Of a stretch of 5,809 bases of DNA, positions 1-5,809 are shown in pieces. Position numbers and translations under genes: made by a program. Each line of letters starts with the position of its first letter. Position 1 is the first letter of the stretch. The notes beneath the pieces are model-generated. The model worked only from the letters and a program-made list of their open reading frames with translations, was not told where the DNA came from and did no database searches. Origin of the DNA: Armatimonadetes bacterium UBA5829 (lineage in GTDB: Bacteria > Armatimonadota > UBA5829); NCBI GenBank assembly GCA_002431715.1, contig DJHI01000296.1, forward strand, positions 23,194-29,002, read 5' to 3'.

Positions 1-1
1 C

Positions 2-397
2 GAGTTATCCATTTACGACCACGAGAAAAGACGCGGTGGAGCGTACCATTACCCCTGCTTCGACTTCTTCTGGGAACACGAACGCTGTGTTCCGTTTATC
101 ATCCTCTATGACCACGAACCCATCGGTTTCTGCTTCATGCAGGATATTGGCCTGAGCTTCAGGATCGATGAGTTCTATATCCGTCCACTTCATCGTCGCC
201 GTAAATTCGGACGCTATGCTGTCGAGAAGGTAAAAGAGTACTGCAAATCCCTCCACAGGCACAAGATCATCATCGCTAATGTCTATGTCAATAACGAACC
301 TGCGCTTAAATTCTGGGATTCAATCGGGTTCAAGGATACCGGCAGGCGAGAGAGAGTGAAGGACTTGCGGCTTGTGGAGATGGAGGCGGAGTTGTAA
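2..397 (+). CDS. GNAT-family N-acetyltransferase, 5'-truncated by the window edge
   Basis: The frame is open from base 2 to a TAA at 395-397, giving 131 residues with no start inside the window that makes sense; the Met at 137 would remove the first strands of the fold, so the gene begins upstream. Fragment residues about 18-45 (PCFDFFWEHERCVPFIIL, then DHEPIGF) match the central strands of a COG5628-like predicted acetyltransferase. EFYIRPLHRRRKFG (57-70) is GNAT motif A, with the R-R-K-F-G stretch that binds the pyrophosphate of acetyl-CoA. VNNEPALKFWDSIGFK (96-111) is motif B. The family moves an acetyl group from acetyl-CoA to an amine; the acceptor cannot be read from the sequence. The gene is convergent with the polysaccharide cluster, is separated from it by a likely terminator, and is probably not part of it. 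I am confident of the fold but not of the substrate. Confidence 0.85.
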   Translation, partial: ELSIYDHEKRRGGAYHYPCFDFFWEHERCVPFIILYDHEPIGFCFMQDIGLSFRIDEFYIRPLHRRRKFGRYAVEKVKEYCKSLHRHKIIIANVYVNNEPALKFWDSIGFKDTGRRERVKDLRLVEMEAEL

Positions 398-420
398 ACA
401 GGCAGAAGTAATAGTAAATA

Positions 421-447
421 TCCCTCCAGGTAAGATGTCTGGAGGGA
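421..447. terminator. Hairpin between convergent genes, probable bidirectional terminator
   Basis: TCCCTCCAG (421-429) and CTGGAGGGA (439-447) form a perfect 9-bp GC-rich stem with a 9-nt loop. It lies 23 bp after the GNAT stop and 23 bp before the dehydrogenase stop, so it can serve both transcripts. On the plus strand a T5 run follows only at 457-461, about 9 nt after the stem. On the minus strand the stem is followed by TATTTACTATTACT. Neither is an ideal U-tract, so termination efficiency is uncertain, but the perfect stem between two facing genes is typical. Confidence 0.65.
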
Positions 448-470
448 AATTAGACCTTTTTAGATGAAAC

Positions 471-1481
471 CTAATCGATAGGTATCTCCATACCGCCGTT
501 AGCAATGGATTTGTCGGATGCAGCGAGGATTTTAACCATATTCAAGCCGCTAAGGCCTGAGCTGCGTGGAGCCTTGCCTGTCTCGCAGCACTCCAGGAAG
601 TGTTTGCACATAACCGAAAGCGGTTCGGCTTCCTGCAATCGCGGCATGTGAATATCGCCGTAGTGGTATGAACATAGGAATTCGCCGAAGGTGTCGTAAT
701 GCGGCGGGTTTTCCACACCCTTATCGTAGATCTGGATCTTAGCCAGAGGGTCAAGATCATCGTAAACCAACATCTGCTTTGTGCCGACTACGCTTACCGT
801 ACGCACCTTACGCGGGTCCACCCAGCTCACATGAATAACCGCGCTCGCATCTCCACAGTTAAGGGTCACAAACGCCGCATCCTCGACTTTCGGATGCAGA
901 AGCTTCATCCCTACGGTGCGAACGCTCTTCGGCTTAAGCCCGGTAGCATATAAAATAACCGAGAGGTCGTGCGGAGCCAGGTCCCAAACTACATTTATGT
1001 CGCGCTGGAAGATACCCAGGTTCAATCTAGCGCAGTTGACATACAGCACATCACCCAACAGTCCACTTTCGATAATCTCCTTCATCTTGTTGACACCCGC
1101 AGTATACTCGAAGGTATGATCAACCATCAGAACTTTGTCGTTCTTTTTAGACAATTCGACAAGTTCCTCGGCTTCTTCAACCTTGGCCGTAAGGGGCTTT
1201 TCAACGAGGACATGCTTACCTGCCTCCAACGCCTTTTTCGCAAGCGGATAATGCGCGGAAACGTGAGTGCAGACTGCTACCGCATCTATAGTTGGATCAT
1301 TGATAATGTCATCATAGCTTGTGGTAGTTTTTAAATTGGGATAAAGACGGCTCATGTGCGCAAGGCGCTTTTCATCCTTGTCGCAGCAGATAGCCATCTC
1401 ACAAGTCGGAATCTGATTGAAGTTACGGATAATATTAGGGCCCCAATATCCGGCCCCGACAACTGCTACTTTAATGCCCAT
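471..1481 (-). CDS. Gfo/Idh/MocA-family NAD-dependent sugar dehydrogenase (probable nucleotide-sugar 3-dehydrogenase, WlbA/WbpB role)
   Basis: The protein has 336 residues, normal for the family. The N-terminal Rossmann domain opens with VAVVGAGYWGPN (5-16), a GxGxxG-type dinucleotide site, followed by the acidic strand end ICCDKDEKR (31-39). VLVEKPL (91-97) carries the family EKP motif, whose lysine (K95) is the usual catalytic residue. NLGIFQRDINVVWDLAPHDLSV (154-175 region) holds the WD-x3-HD signature, with H171 the probable second active-site residue. This subgroup typically oxidises C3 of UDP-GlcNAc or UDP-GlcNAc uronate using NAD. With the aminotransferase and N-acyltransferase upstream, it probably makes the 3-keto intermediate of a 2,3-diamino sugar. 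AGGGAG at 1486-1491 lies 4 nt before the ATG and supports this start. It is the last gene of the operon, 104 bp after the sugar transferase. Other substrates such as inositol are possible but fit the neighbours less well. Confidence 0.9.
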   Translation of the reverse strand: MGIKVAVVGAGYWGPNIIRNFNQIPTCEMAICCDKDEKRLAHMSRLYPNLKTTTSYDDIINDPTIDAVAVCTHVSAHYPLAKKALEAGKHVLVEKPLTAKVEEAEELVELSKKNDKVLMVDHTFEYTAGVNKMKEIIESGLLGDVLYVNCARLNLGIFQRDINVVWDLAPHDLSVILYATGLKPKSVRTVGMKLLHPKVEDAAFVTLNCGDASAVIHVSWVDPRKVRTVSVVGTKQMLVYDDLDPLAKIQIYDKGVENPPHYDTFGEFLCSYHYGDIHMPRLQEAEPLSVMCKHFLECCETGKAPRSSGLSGLNMVKILAASDKSIANGGMEIPID

Positions 1482-1502
1482 TTGTCTCCCTGCCAGTAAT
1501 TA

Positions 1503-1587
1503 AATTAAGAGTGTAGAATTATGAATTAAGAACTAAAGGCCCAATACCCACCGCTAATTCTTAATTTTTAATTCTTAATTCTTAATT
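1503..1587. repeat. 85-bp imperfect palindrome filling the sugar transferase-dehydrogenase gap
   Basis: Arms 1503-1535 and 1555-1587 pair without any bulge around a 19-nt loop (1536-1554, the only GC-rich part). By my count 27 of 33 positions are Watson-Crick: 1503-1510 with 1580-1587, 1512 with 1578, 1515-1521 with 1569-1575, 1524-1532 with 1558-1566, and 1534-1535 with 1555-1556. In the operon (minus-strand) transcript the pairs 1533/1557 and 1536/1554 become G-U wobbles, so the hairpin's inner end is better paired in that RNA than in the plus-strand RNA. The right arm overlaps the sugar transferase stop codon (1586-1588). It could act as an attenuator, an RNA-stability element or a small repeat element; which one is not shown. 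Confidence 0.75.
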
Positions 1588-1590
1588 AAC
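1556..1590. repeat. Tandem heptamer array (AATTCTT, five units)
   Basis: Units on the plus strand are AATTCTT (1556-1562), AATTTTT (1563-1569), AATTCTT (1570-1576), AATTCTT (1577-1583) and AATTAAC (1584-1590). The reverse complement reads as GAATTAA repeated. The same heptamer occurs in inverted orientation at 1516-1536 (GAATTAT, GAATTAA, GAACTAA). These two blocks make up most of the palindrome arms. The last unit contains the sugar transferase TAA. Confidence 0.8.
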
Positions 1591-2287
1591 ATGCTCCTCG
1601 TCCGACAATCGCCTTGGTGATGGTTCGGAGCATAATGCGGATGTCGAGTATAATCGACTGATGCTCCAGATACCAAATGTCCATCCGTACACTTTCGTCG
1701 AATGTGACCCTGCTGCGCCCGTGAATCTGCCACCAGCCTGTAATTCCCGGCAGGCCCTGCAGGCGGCGGCGGTGCCAATCCTGATAAAGGTCTACTTCGT
1801 ACGGTATATGCGGCCTGGGCCCGACCATGCTCATATCGCCCTTGAGCACGTTCAATAACTGCGGAAGTTCATCTAAACTGGTGCGTCTAAGGAACTTTCC
1901 TACAGCAGTGACTCGATCATCACGGGTCATTTTATAGATCTTTTTTTTGTTACCGAAGCCCTTAAGCTCTTCCTCATTGCCCTCTATGAAAAGCTTCATA
2001 TATTTGCGGTGAGATGCATCGTCACAATCTACACGCATGCTGCGGAACTTGTAGAATGTGAATTTCTCTCCGCCCTTGCCGATCCTTATCTGCTTGAACA
2101 AAACCGGACCGGGACTGGATATCCTGATTAGTAAGGCCACAATAGCTGCCAACGGCGCGGCCAGTACGAGACCAACAGACGCGGCGATCAAATCCAATAT
2201 TCGTTTTGACTTGTATTGCCTGATCTTTCTCACGCTGCATACTCGCGTGGTATCGTCTTTAACAGCGGCGCCCTCCACCGTTGCCAT
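1586..2287 (-). CDS. Polyprenyl-phosphate sugar-1-phosphate transferase (bacterial sugar transferase, single-anchor type)
   Basis: The protein moves a sugar-1-phosphate from a UDP- or NDP-sugar to undecaprenyl phosphate at the inner face of the cytoplasmic membrane, the first committed step of repeat-unit assembly. From the chosen start it has 233 residues. KRILDLIAASVGLVLAAP (28-45), running on to about 55, is the single hydrophobic re-entrant or membrane helix. SSPGPVLFKQIRIG (57-70) and FTFYKFRSM (76-84) are family motifs. RRTSLDELPQLLNVLKGDM (134-152) contains the catalytic Asp-Glu pair D139-E140, followed by SMVGPRP (153-159). LPGITGWWQIHGR (179-191) and the C-terminal YLEH..ILDI block are also typical. 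It lacks the four-helix N-terminal domain of WbaP/WcaJ and so resembles the short PglC form. An ATG at 2311 in the same frame has no spaced Shine-Dalgarno; the ATG at 2287 does. Gaps of about 100 bp on both sides contrast with the tight spacing upstream. Sugar specificity cannot be read. Confidence 0.92.
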   Translation of the reverse strand: MATVEGAAVKDDTTRVCSVRKIRQYKSKRILDLIAASVGLVLAAPLAAIVALLIRISSPGPVLFKQIRIGKGGEKFTFYKFRSMRVDCDDASHRKYMKLFIEGNEEELKGFGNKKKIYKMTRDDRVTAVGKFLRRTSLDELPQLLNVLKGDMSMVGPRPHIPYEVDLYQDWHRRRLQGLPGITGWWQIHGRSRVTFDESVRMDIWYLEHQSIILDIRIMLRTITKAIVGRGAC

Positions 2288-2293
2288 ATAAAA

Positions 2294-2300
2294 CTCCCTC
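2294..2300 (-). promoter_or_regulatory. Ribosome binding site deciding the sugar transferase start
   Basis: GAGGGAG on the minus strand lies 6 nt before the ATG at 2287. The alternative ATG at 2311 has only GGCAGG directly touching it, with no usable spacing. The same GAGGGA core precedes the acyltransferase gene (4144-4149), and AGGGAG precedes the dehydrogenase. The shorter start, 8 residues downstream, is therefore preferred. Confidence 0.7.
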
Positions 2301-2359
2301 TTCCTTTTCATCCTGCCAGATTTCTACGGTCCGCTCTAGGGCAAACTCTTTTAATTTTA

Positions 2360-2387
2360 TATTTAGTATTTGGTACTTGATATTTTT
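2360..2387. repeat. Degenerate 7-bp-period array abutting the aminotransferase stop codon
   Basis: The plus strand reads TATTTAG, TATTTGG, TACTTGA, TATTTTT at 2360-2387. On the minus strand this is AAAAATA, TCAAGTA, CCAAATA, CTAAATA, immediately after the aminotransferase TAA (2387-2389). The unit differs from the AATTCTT array at 1556, but the period, the AT-richness and the position at the 3' end of a gene are the same. With four imperfect units in AT-rich DNA, chance is not excluded. Confidence 0.5.
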
Positions 2388-3487
2388 TAACCGGCGCCCT
2401 GCTTGATAACCTCTATGGCTTCATTCATCTGCTCCGGTGTAAGCTCAGGGAACATCGGTATAGAGACAATCTGTTTTGCATACTCCTCAGCTACAGGGCA
2501 GTCTCCCTCCTTGCCGCCAAGGAAACTAAACGCCGGCTGAAGATGCAGAGGCAGCGGGTAATGAATACCGCAGCCGCAGCCATTCTCCTTGAGTTTAGCC
2601 ATAAAATCTTCTCTATTTGCAGCTCTAACCACATAGACGTAATATGAGTGCTGAGCATAAGGCTTCTCAATCGGCAGCACCAATCCGTCGATCCCCGATA
2701 GGGCTTCCTGATACTGTTTGGCATGCGAGCGCCTTCCCTCGACCCACTTGTCCAGATATTTGAGCTTTACCCTCAATATGGCTGCCTGCAATCCATCGAG
2801 CCTGGAATTATAACCAATTATTGAATGCTCATACCACGTAGTCCGACCGTTGTCTCGCAGAAGCTTGAGTTTGTCGGCGACTTCATCTGAATTGGTCATA
2901 ACCATTCCCGCGTCGCCGTAAGCTCCCAAAGTCTTGCTGGGGTAAAAACTGAACCCGGCAGCATCACCAATCGACCCTACCTGCTTGCCCTTATAATGAG
3001 TGCCATGTGCCTGGGCACAATCTTCAATCACTTTCAAGCCGCTTCCGCGCGCAATATTCATGATCGCATCCATATCCGCGGGATGGCCGTATAGATGGAC
3101 GGGCATAATCGCTTTGGTCTTGTCGGTTATGGCAGAGCAAATCTTTGCAGGGTCGATACAGTAGGTCTCAGGGTCGCAGTCGACAAAAACCGGCGTAGCG
3201 CCTGTATGACTTACAGCCGCCGCAGTCGCAATAAACGTATTTGCAGGAACAATGACCTCGTCTCCCGATCCTACACAAAGAGCGAGGAGCGCAAGGAACA
3301 GCGCCTCCGTTCCATTTGCAACGCCAATGCCGTATTTCGATCCGCAGAAGGCGGCAAACTCCGACTCGAACTGCTTCATTTCATCGCTGAGTATGAAAGC
3401 GGTGTTATCGCAGACTTTCTTGATAGCAGTCTCAACCTCTGAAGCAATGCTCTGATGCTGAATCTTTAGATCAATTAGGGGAACCAT
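2387..3487 (-). CDS. DegT/DnrJ/EryC1-family PLP-dependent sugar aminotransferase (WbpE/WlbC role)
   Basis: The protein has 366 residues from the ATG at 3487, normal for the family. It opens with [14 protein letters not shown], the usual start of these enzymes. [11 protein letters not shown] (57-67) binds the PLP phosphate. [10 protein letters not shown] (153-162) supplies D156, which contacts the pyridine nitrogen, and Q159. [16 protein letters not shown] (179-194) carries K185, the lysine that forms the Schiff base. [12 protein letters not shown] and the late [12 protein letters not shown] are further family motifs. It should transfer an amino group, usually from glutamate, to a 3-keto nucleotide sugar, here plausibly the product of the dehydrogenase at 471-1481. 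The frame stays open upstream to an ATG at 3583, but that would overlap the acyltransferase by 94 bp, adds a non-homologous 32-residue tail and lacks a good ribosome site. The acyltransferase TGA and this ATG are 2 bp apart, suggesting translational coupling. The regiochemistry (C3 rather than C4) is inferred from the neighbours. Confidence 0.93.
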   Translation of the reverse strand: MVPLIDLKIQHQSIASEVETAIKKVCDNTAFILSDEMKQFESEFAAFCGSKYGIGVANGTEALFLALLALCVGSGDEVIVPANTFIATAAAVSHTGATPVFVDCDPETYCIDPAKICSAITDKTKAIMPVHLYGHPADMDAIMNIARGSGLKVIEDCAQAHGTHYKGKQVGSIGDAAGFSFYPSKTLGAYGDAGMVMTNSDEVADKLKLLRDNGRTTWYEHSIIGYNSRLDGLQAAILRVKLKYLDKWVEGRRSHAKQYQEALSGIDGLVLPIEKPYAQHSYYVYVVRAANREDFMAKLKENGCGCGIHYPLPLHLQPAFSFLGGKEGDCPVAEEYAKQIVSIPMFPELTPEQMNEAIEVIKQGAG

Positions 3488-3489
3488 GC

Positions 3490-3497
3490 TCACCTCT
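3490..3497 (-). promoter_or_regulatory. Ribosome binding site overlapping the acyltransferase stop codon
   Basis: AGAGGTGA on the minus strand lies just before GC-ATG of the aminotransferase; the core AGAGG is 5 nt from the start. The last three bases, TGA, are the stop codon of the upstream acyltransferase. A ribosome terminating there would sit on the next start, which argues for coupled translation and for the start at 3487. Confidence 0.75.
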
Positions 3498-4137
3498 GGG
3501 GTTTGTTGGAGCCATCTAGAAGTATAGCTCCATAAGGTCTGTCTGTCAATCCTGACTGACATTTTAGGTCGTGAATCGTGCATATGATTCTCGCCGGATT
3601 GCCTACTACCACCGACCCGGCAGGGATGTCTTTGTTAACGACAGTACCCGAGCCTATGACTGAATGCGCGCCGATTCTAACAAATGGGAGAATGGTTACA
3701 TTTACGCCGATCTCCACACCCTCTTCGATGTGAGGCCCGCGCATACACTGGCCTGAAAACTCACAGCCGGGATGTATATCATTGGCAATCGTAACACCAG
3801 GGGCCATAAAGGCATTGTCTTCTATAACCGTAAACTGCGCTATATAGCAGTTGCAGTGTATTTTGACGTTGTTGCCGATCTTGCAGCCGTAGTCTATAGT
3901 GGTGCAATTCCAGACATTGAAACCGTCGCCGATCTCATTCTCTTCACGGATCGTAACACTGTGACCTGTCGCGAGGCGATCTCCAATAGTCGTTCCGCCG
4001 TAGATAACCGTGCCGAAACGTATACAGGCATCGTCCCCGATTTTCAGAGTATGATCGCTGATCTTCCGACCGGTGTGGTAACCTAGTTTTACACCCTCAT
4101 CGATGTTGGCATCCTTGCCAAGTATAACTTCAGACAT
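3490..4137 (-). CDS. Left-handed beta-helix (hexapeptide-repeat) nucleotide-sugar N-acyltransferase, WxcM-N/WbpD-like
   Basis: The protein has 215 residues. Almost all of residues 3-185 are hexapeptide repeats of the [LIV]-G-x4 type: [67 protein letters not shown] and [26 protein letters not shown]. These fold as a trimeric left-handed beta helix that binds acyl-CoA between subunits. TIANDIHPG (116-124) interrupts the coils as an extended loop, as in sugar N-acetyltransferases of the WbpD/QdtC/WxcM N-domain group. The C-terminal [16 protein letters not shown] is a tail often seen in this subgroup. The enzyme probably acetylates the amino group put on by the DegT enzyme encoded 2 bp downstream. 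GAGGGA at 4144-4149 lies 6 nt before the ATG, and 21 bp separate it from the upstream kinase gene. The acyl donor (acetyl or another group) cannot be determined. Confidence 0.9.
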   Translation of the reverse strand: MSEVILGKDANIDEGVKLGYHTGRKISDHTLKIGDDACIRFGTVIYGGTTIGDRLATGHSVTIREENEIGDGFNVWNCTTIDYGCKIGNNVKIHCNCYIAQFTVIEDNAFMAPGVTIANDIHPGCEFSGQCMRGPHIEEGVEIGVNVTILPFVRIGAHSVIGSGTVVNKDIPAGSVVVGNPARIICTIHDLKCQSGLTDRPYGAILLDGSNKPQR

Positions 4138-4158
4138 TCCCAGTCCCTCGTCGTTTGC

Positions 4159-5809
4159 TTATGACCTAAAGGCTTTCTTTCCACCAGACATGTGCGCTGT
4201 TGTCATGCCCACATATGAGCGATTGTAATGGAAGTAACCGCTGCTGTCTTCGCGCTTGACCTTATTAAGCACTGCGCCAAGCTCATTTACTTCCAATGAA
4301 GCCAGACGCGATTGCAGTTCGGCTTCACTTCCTCTCGATGCACGACCGGCCGAATGCACAACAATAACATTTCCTACGTGAGTGGCAACCAGCACCGCGT
4401 CGGGGAATGTTACCGCTGCCGGAGTATCATAAATAACAAAATCCGCAAGTGACTTTACCTGATCGGTAAAATCCTTCATCTCAGGCGAGCGCAGTAACTT
4501 TACCGGATTCTCCGGCACAGGCCCGCTGGGTACGAGCAACAATCCCTGAATTCTGGTCGGCACCATAACATCTTCCAAAGTAGCTGCGCCGCTGAGAAGA
4601 TTGGTTAAACCGACATTATTCTTAACATTGAAAATCTGATGCTGCGTAGGCTTCCGCAAGTCGGCATCTACCAGCACGACTCGAGCGCCTTCCCTAGCCA
4701 GCGCAATTGCGAGGTTCGATGCCGTAACACTGCGTCCTGCATCAGGCTCTGCGCTCAGCATTGCAATAGCATTGAAATCCTGATGCTGGCTGGCAACCCA
4801 GAGGTTGGATGTCAGCATCTGATAGGAAATATCGACAATTTCCGGGCAGTGCTGTCTTGCAAAGCAATGTGCACGTGAAGCCGGCACTGCAGAAAGAACC
4901 GGAACTCCCAGTAACATCTCCGCTTCAGACGGTGTTTTGATGGTATTGTCTGTATAATGCAGCATAAATGCTACACCTATACCAAGCAATGGGCTAAGCA
5001 GCAGTGCCATAATCATTTTCATCGACTTACGCTGCGATACAGGGAATGAGTAAGCAGGATCAATGGTTTTCAATGTAACTTCATTCTTGGCCTGCTGTTC
5101 CTTGATCTTAGCCTCGTCGAGCTTACTTCTCATTAAACTGTAAGTATTAGTGGCCGCAGTTACATCGGTATCCAGTTCGGCATATTTAGCCTGCTCCTCG
5201 GGTAATACTGCTAATTCACTGCGCGCTTCGGCAACAGCATCATTAACGGCGTTGAGGCGTGCTTCTGCTCCAACAGCATCGACTTTTGCACTAATCCAAT
5301 TGCCAAGAGTGTTTTCATGCACTTGACTTTTCGATTTGACCTGACCGGAAATATAATCCTGCTCTGTTTCTTTCTTTTTCTGGATCAGGTCACTAATCTG
5401 CTTATCTATATCGATAACATCGGGATGATTTTTTCCTCTTCTAGTAAGCATTGCAGCTTTTTGAGTTTCCAACTGAGCAAGTTGCTGAGCAAATTGCTGC
5501 CACATTGGATCACGTGCAGTTTGAGTAGTTGTGATTTCATATTCGGGCAATGGTTTAAACTCTTCGTCTATTTTCGCCAATCTTGCGGAACTTACATTGT
5601 AATCGGCCTGCGCATTGTTAAGTTCGACCTTCGCCTGTGTCAACCTCTGAACTGCGGCTGCACCCTGCTGATCGATTGCCACTATTTCATTTTTCTGCTT
5701 GTAATCTCTAAGCGCTTCTTGCGCCTTGATCATCGCTTTACGTGTAGTCTCTAGCTGGGCTTCTATAAATTCACGGCTCTGTTTGACGGCGGAATTGTTA
5801 ATTTCTGCA
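4159..5809 (-). CDS. Wzz/Wzc-type polysaccharide co-polymerase with degenerate BY-kinase domain, N-terminus outside the window
   Basis: The frame is open from the right edge (5808) to the TAA at 4159-4161, giving 549 residues; the ATG at 5733 is internal, since sequence upstream of it continues the coiled coil (FIEAQLETTRKA). Residues 1 to about 235 are a periplasmic coiled-coil region rich in Gln, Lys and Glu, as in Wzz domains. TLKTIDPAYSFPVSQRK precedes the second membrane helix (about 263-283), then DNTIKTPSEAEMLLGVPVLSAVP leads to the cytoplasmic ATPase domain. Walker A reads AEPDAGRS, with Arg359 replacing the invariant Lys. Walker A' is VVLVDADLRKP (377-387) and Walker B is FVIYDTPA (457-464). 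The expected ExxRxxR helix reads ISYQMLT (327-333), so all three residues are lost. Three tyrosines (525, 528, 532) sit near the C-terminus. The family sets chain length and drives export through the outer-membrane channel; here kinase activity is doubtful. The missing first membrane helix and start should lie just to the right. Confidence 0.92.
   Translation of the reverse strand, partial: AEINNSAVKQSREFIEAQLETTRKAMIKAQEALRDYKQKNEIVAIDQQGAAAVQRLTQAKVELNNAQADYNVSSARLAKIDEEFKPLPEYEITTTQTARDPMWQQFAQQLAQLETQKAAMLTRRGKNHPDVIDIDKQISDLIQKKKETEQDYISGQVKSKSQVHENTLGNWISAKVDAVGAEARLNAVNDAVAEARSELAVLPEEQAKYAELDTDVTAATNTYSLMRSKLDEAKIKEQQAKNEVTLKTIDPAYSFPVSQRKSMKMIMALLLSPLLGIGVAFMLHYTDNTIKTPSEAEMLLGVPVLSAVPASRAHCFARQHCPEIVDISYQMLTSNLWVASQHQDFNAIAMLSAEPDAGRSVTASNLAIALAREGARVVLVDADLRKPTQHQIFNVKNNVGLTNLLSGAATLEDVMVPTRIQGLLLVPSGPVPENPVKLLRSPEMKDFTDQVKSLADFVIYDTPAAVTFPDAVLVATHVGNVIVVHSAGRASRGSEAELQSRLASLEVNELGAVLNKVKREDSSGYFHYNRSYVGMTTAHMSGGKKAFRS

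Noticed and set aside
407..420. Possible third 7-bp array (AGTAATA, GTAAATA) after the GNAT stop codon
   Set aside because: There are only two poorly matching units; this is not distinguishable from chance.
969..1334. A 121-codon open frame on the plus strand inside the dehydrogenase gene
   Set aside because: It lies wholly opposite a gene with intact family motifs and shows no homology that I recognise.
2288..2311. N-terminal extension of the sugar transferase to the ATG at 2311
   Set aside because: There is no properly spaced Shine-Dalgarno; the downstream ATG at 2287 has GAGGGAG at 6 nt.
1489..2319. Shared 8-mer CCTGCCAG at 1489-1496 and 2312-2319, upstream of the dehydrogenase and sugar transferase starts
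   Set aside because: It is short, purine-rich on the coding strand and part of ribosome-site-like sequence; two copies in 5.8 kb are not enough for a regulatory motif.
2312..2386. Possible promoter for the sugar transferase within the AT-rich gap
   Set aside because: I found TTGCCC but no convincing -10 at a suitable distance, so no promoter is called.
3488..3583. N-terminal extension of the aminotransferase to the ATG at 3583
   Set aside because: It would overlap the acyltransferase by 94 bp, the added residues do not resemble the family, and a good ribosome site supports 3487.
5317..5754. A 145-codon open frame on the plus strand opposite the Wzz domain
   Set aside because: It is antisense to a well-supported coding region, has no recognisable domain, and its Cys/Leu/Phe-rich translation is what the complement of Gln/Lys/Glu-rich coiled-coil codons gives.

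Overview
The window carries the downstream end of a bacterial surface-polysaccharide locus (capsule, exopolysaccharide or O-antigen). Five genes lie on the minus strand and read right to left. They converge on one partial plus-strand gene at the left edge. The chain-length regulator and the tyrosine-kinase domain are one polypeptide, which is the arrangement usual in diderm (Gram-negative-type) bacteria; Firmicutes usually split them. Base composition looks intermediate, and Shine-Dalgarno sites are clear (GAGGGA or AGAGG). I cannot name the phylum from this.

Layout from right to left. 5809-4159: C-terminal 549 residues of a Wzz/Wzc-type co-polymerase with a BY-kinase domain; its N-terminus lies beyond the edge. 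4137-3490: left-handed beta-helix (hexapeptide) sugar N-acyltransferase. 3487-2387: DegT/DnrJ/EryC1 PLP-dependent sugar aminotransferase. 2287-1586: single-anchor polyprenyl-phosphate sugar-1-phosphate transferase. 1481-471: Gfo/Idh/MocA NAD-dependent sugar dehydrogenase. 447-421: a hairpin probably serving as terminator between the convergent genes. 397-2: GNAT-family acetyltransferase, probably unrelated to the locus.

The dehydrogenase, aminotransferase and N-acyltransferase form the three-step set (oxidise C3, aminate, acetylate) known from WbpB/WbpE/WbpD and WlbA/WlbC/WlbB, which make UDP-2,3-diacetamido-2,3-dideoxy-glucuronic acid. The sugar transferase would load a first sugar phosphate onto undecaprenyl phosphate, and the Wzc-like protein would control polymer length and export. 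The exact sugar is inferred.

Three things stand out. The BY-kinase domain has lost the Walker A lysine (Arg instead) and the whole ExxRxxR oligomerisation motif, yet keeps Walker A', Walker B and a small C-terminal tyrosine group, so it may be a pseudokinase. The gap at 1482-1585 is nearly filled by an 85-bp imperfect palindrome built of inverted AT-rich heptamers. A second, different 7-bp-period array abuts the aminotransferase stop codon. No gene-free stretch exceeds about 110 bp, and I saw no tRNA, rRNA, CRISPR or transposase.
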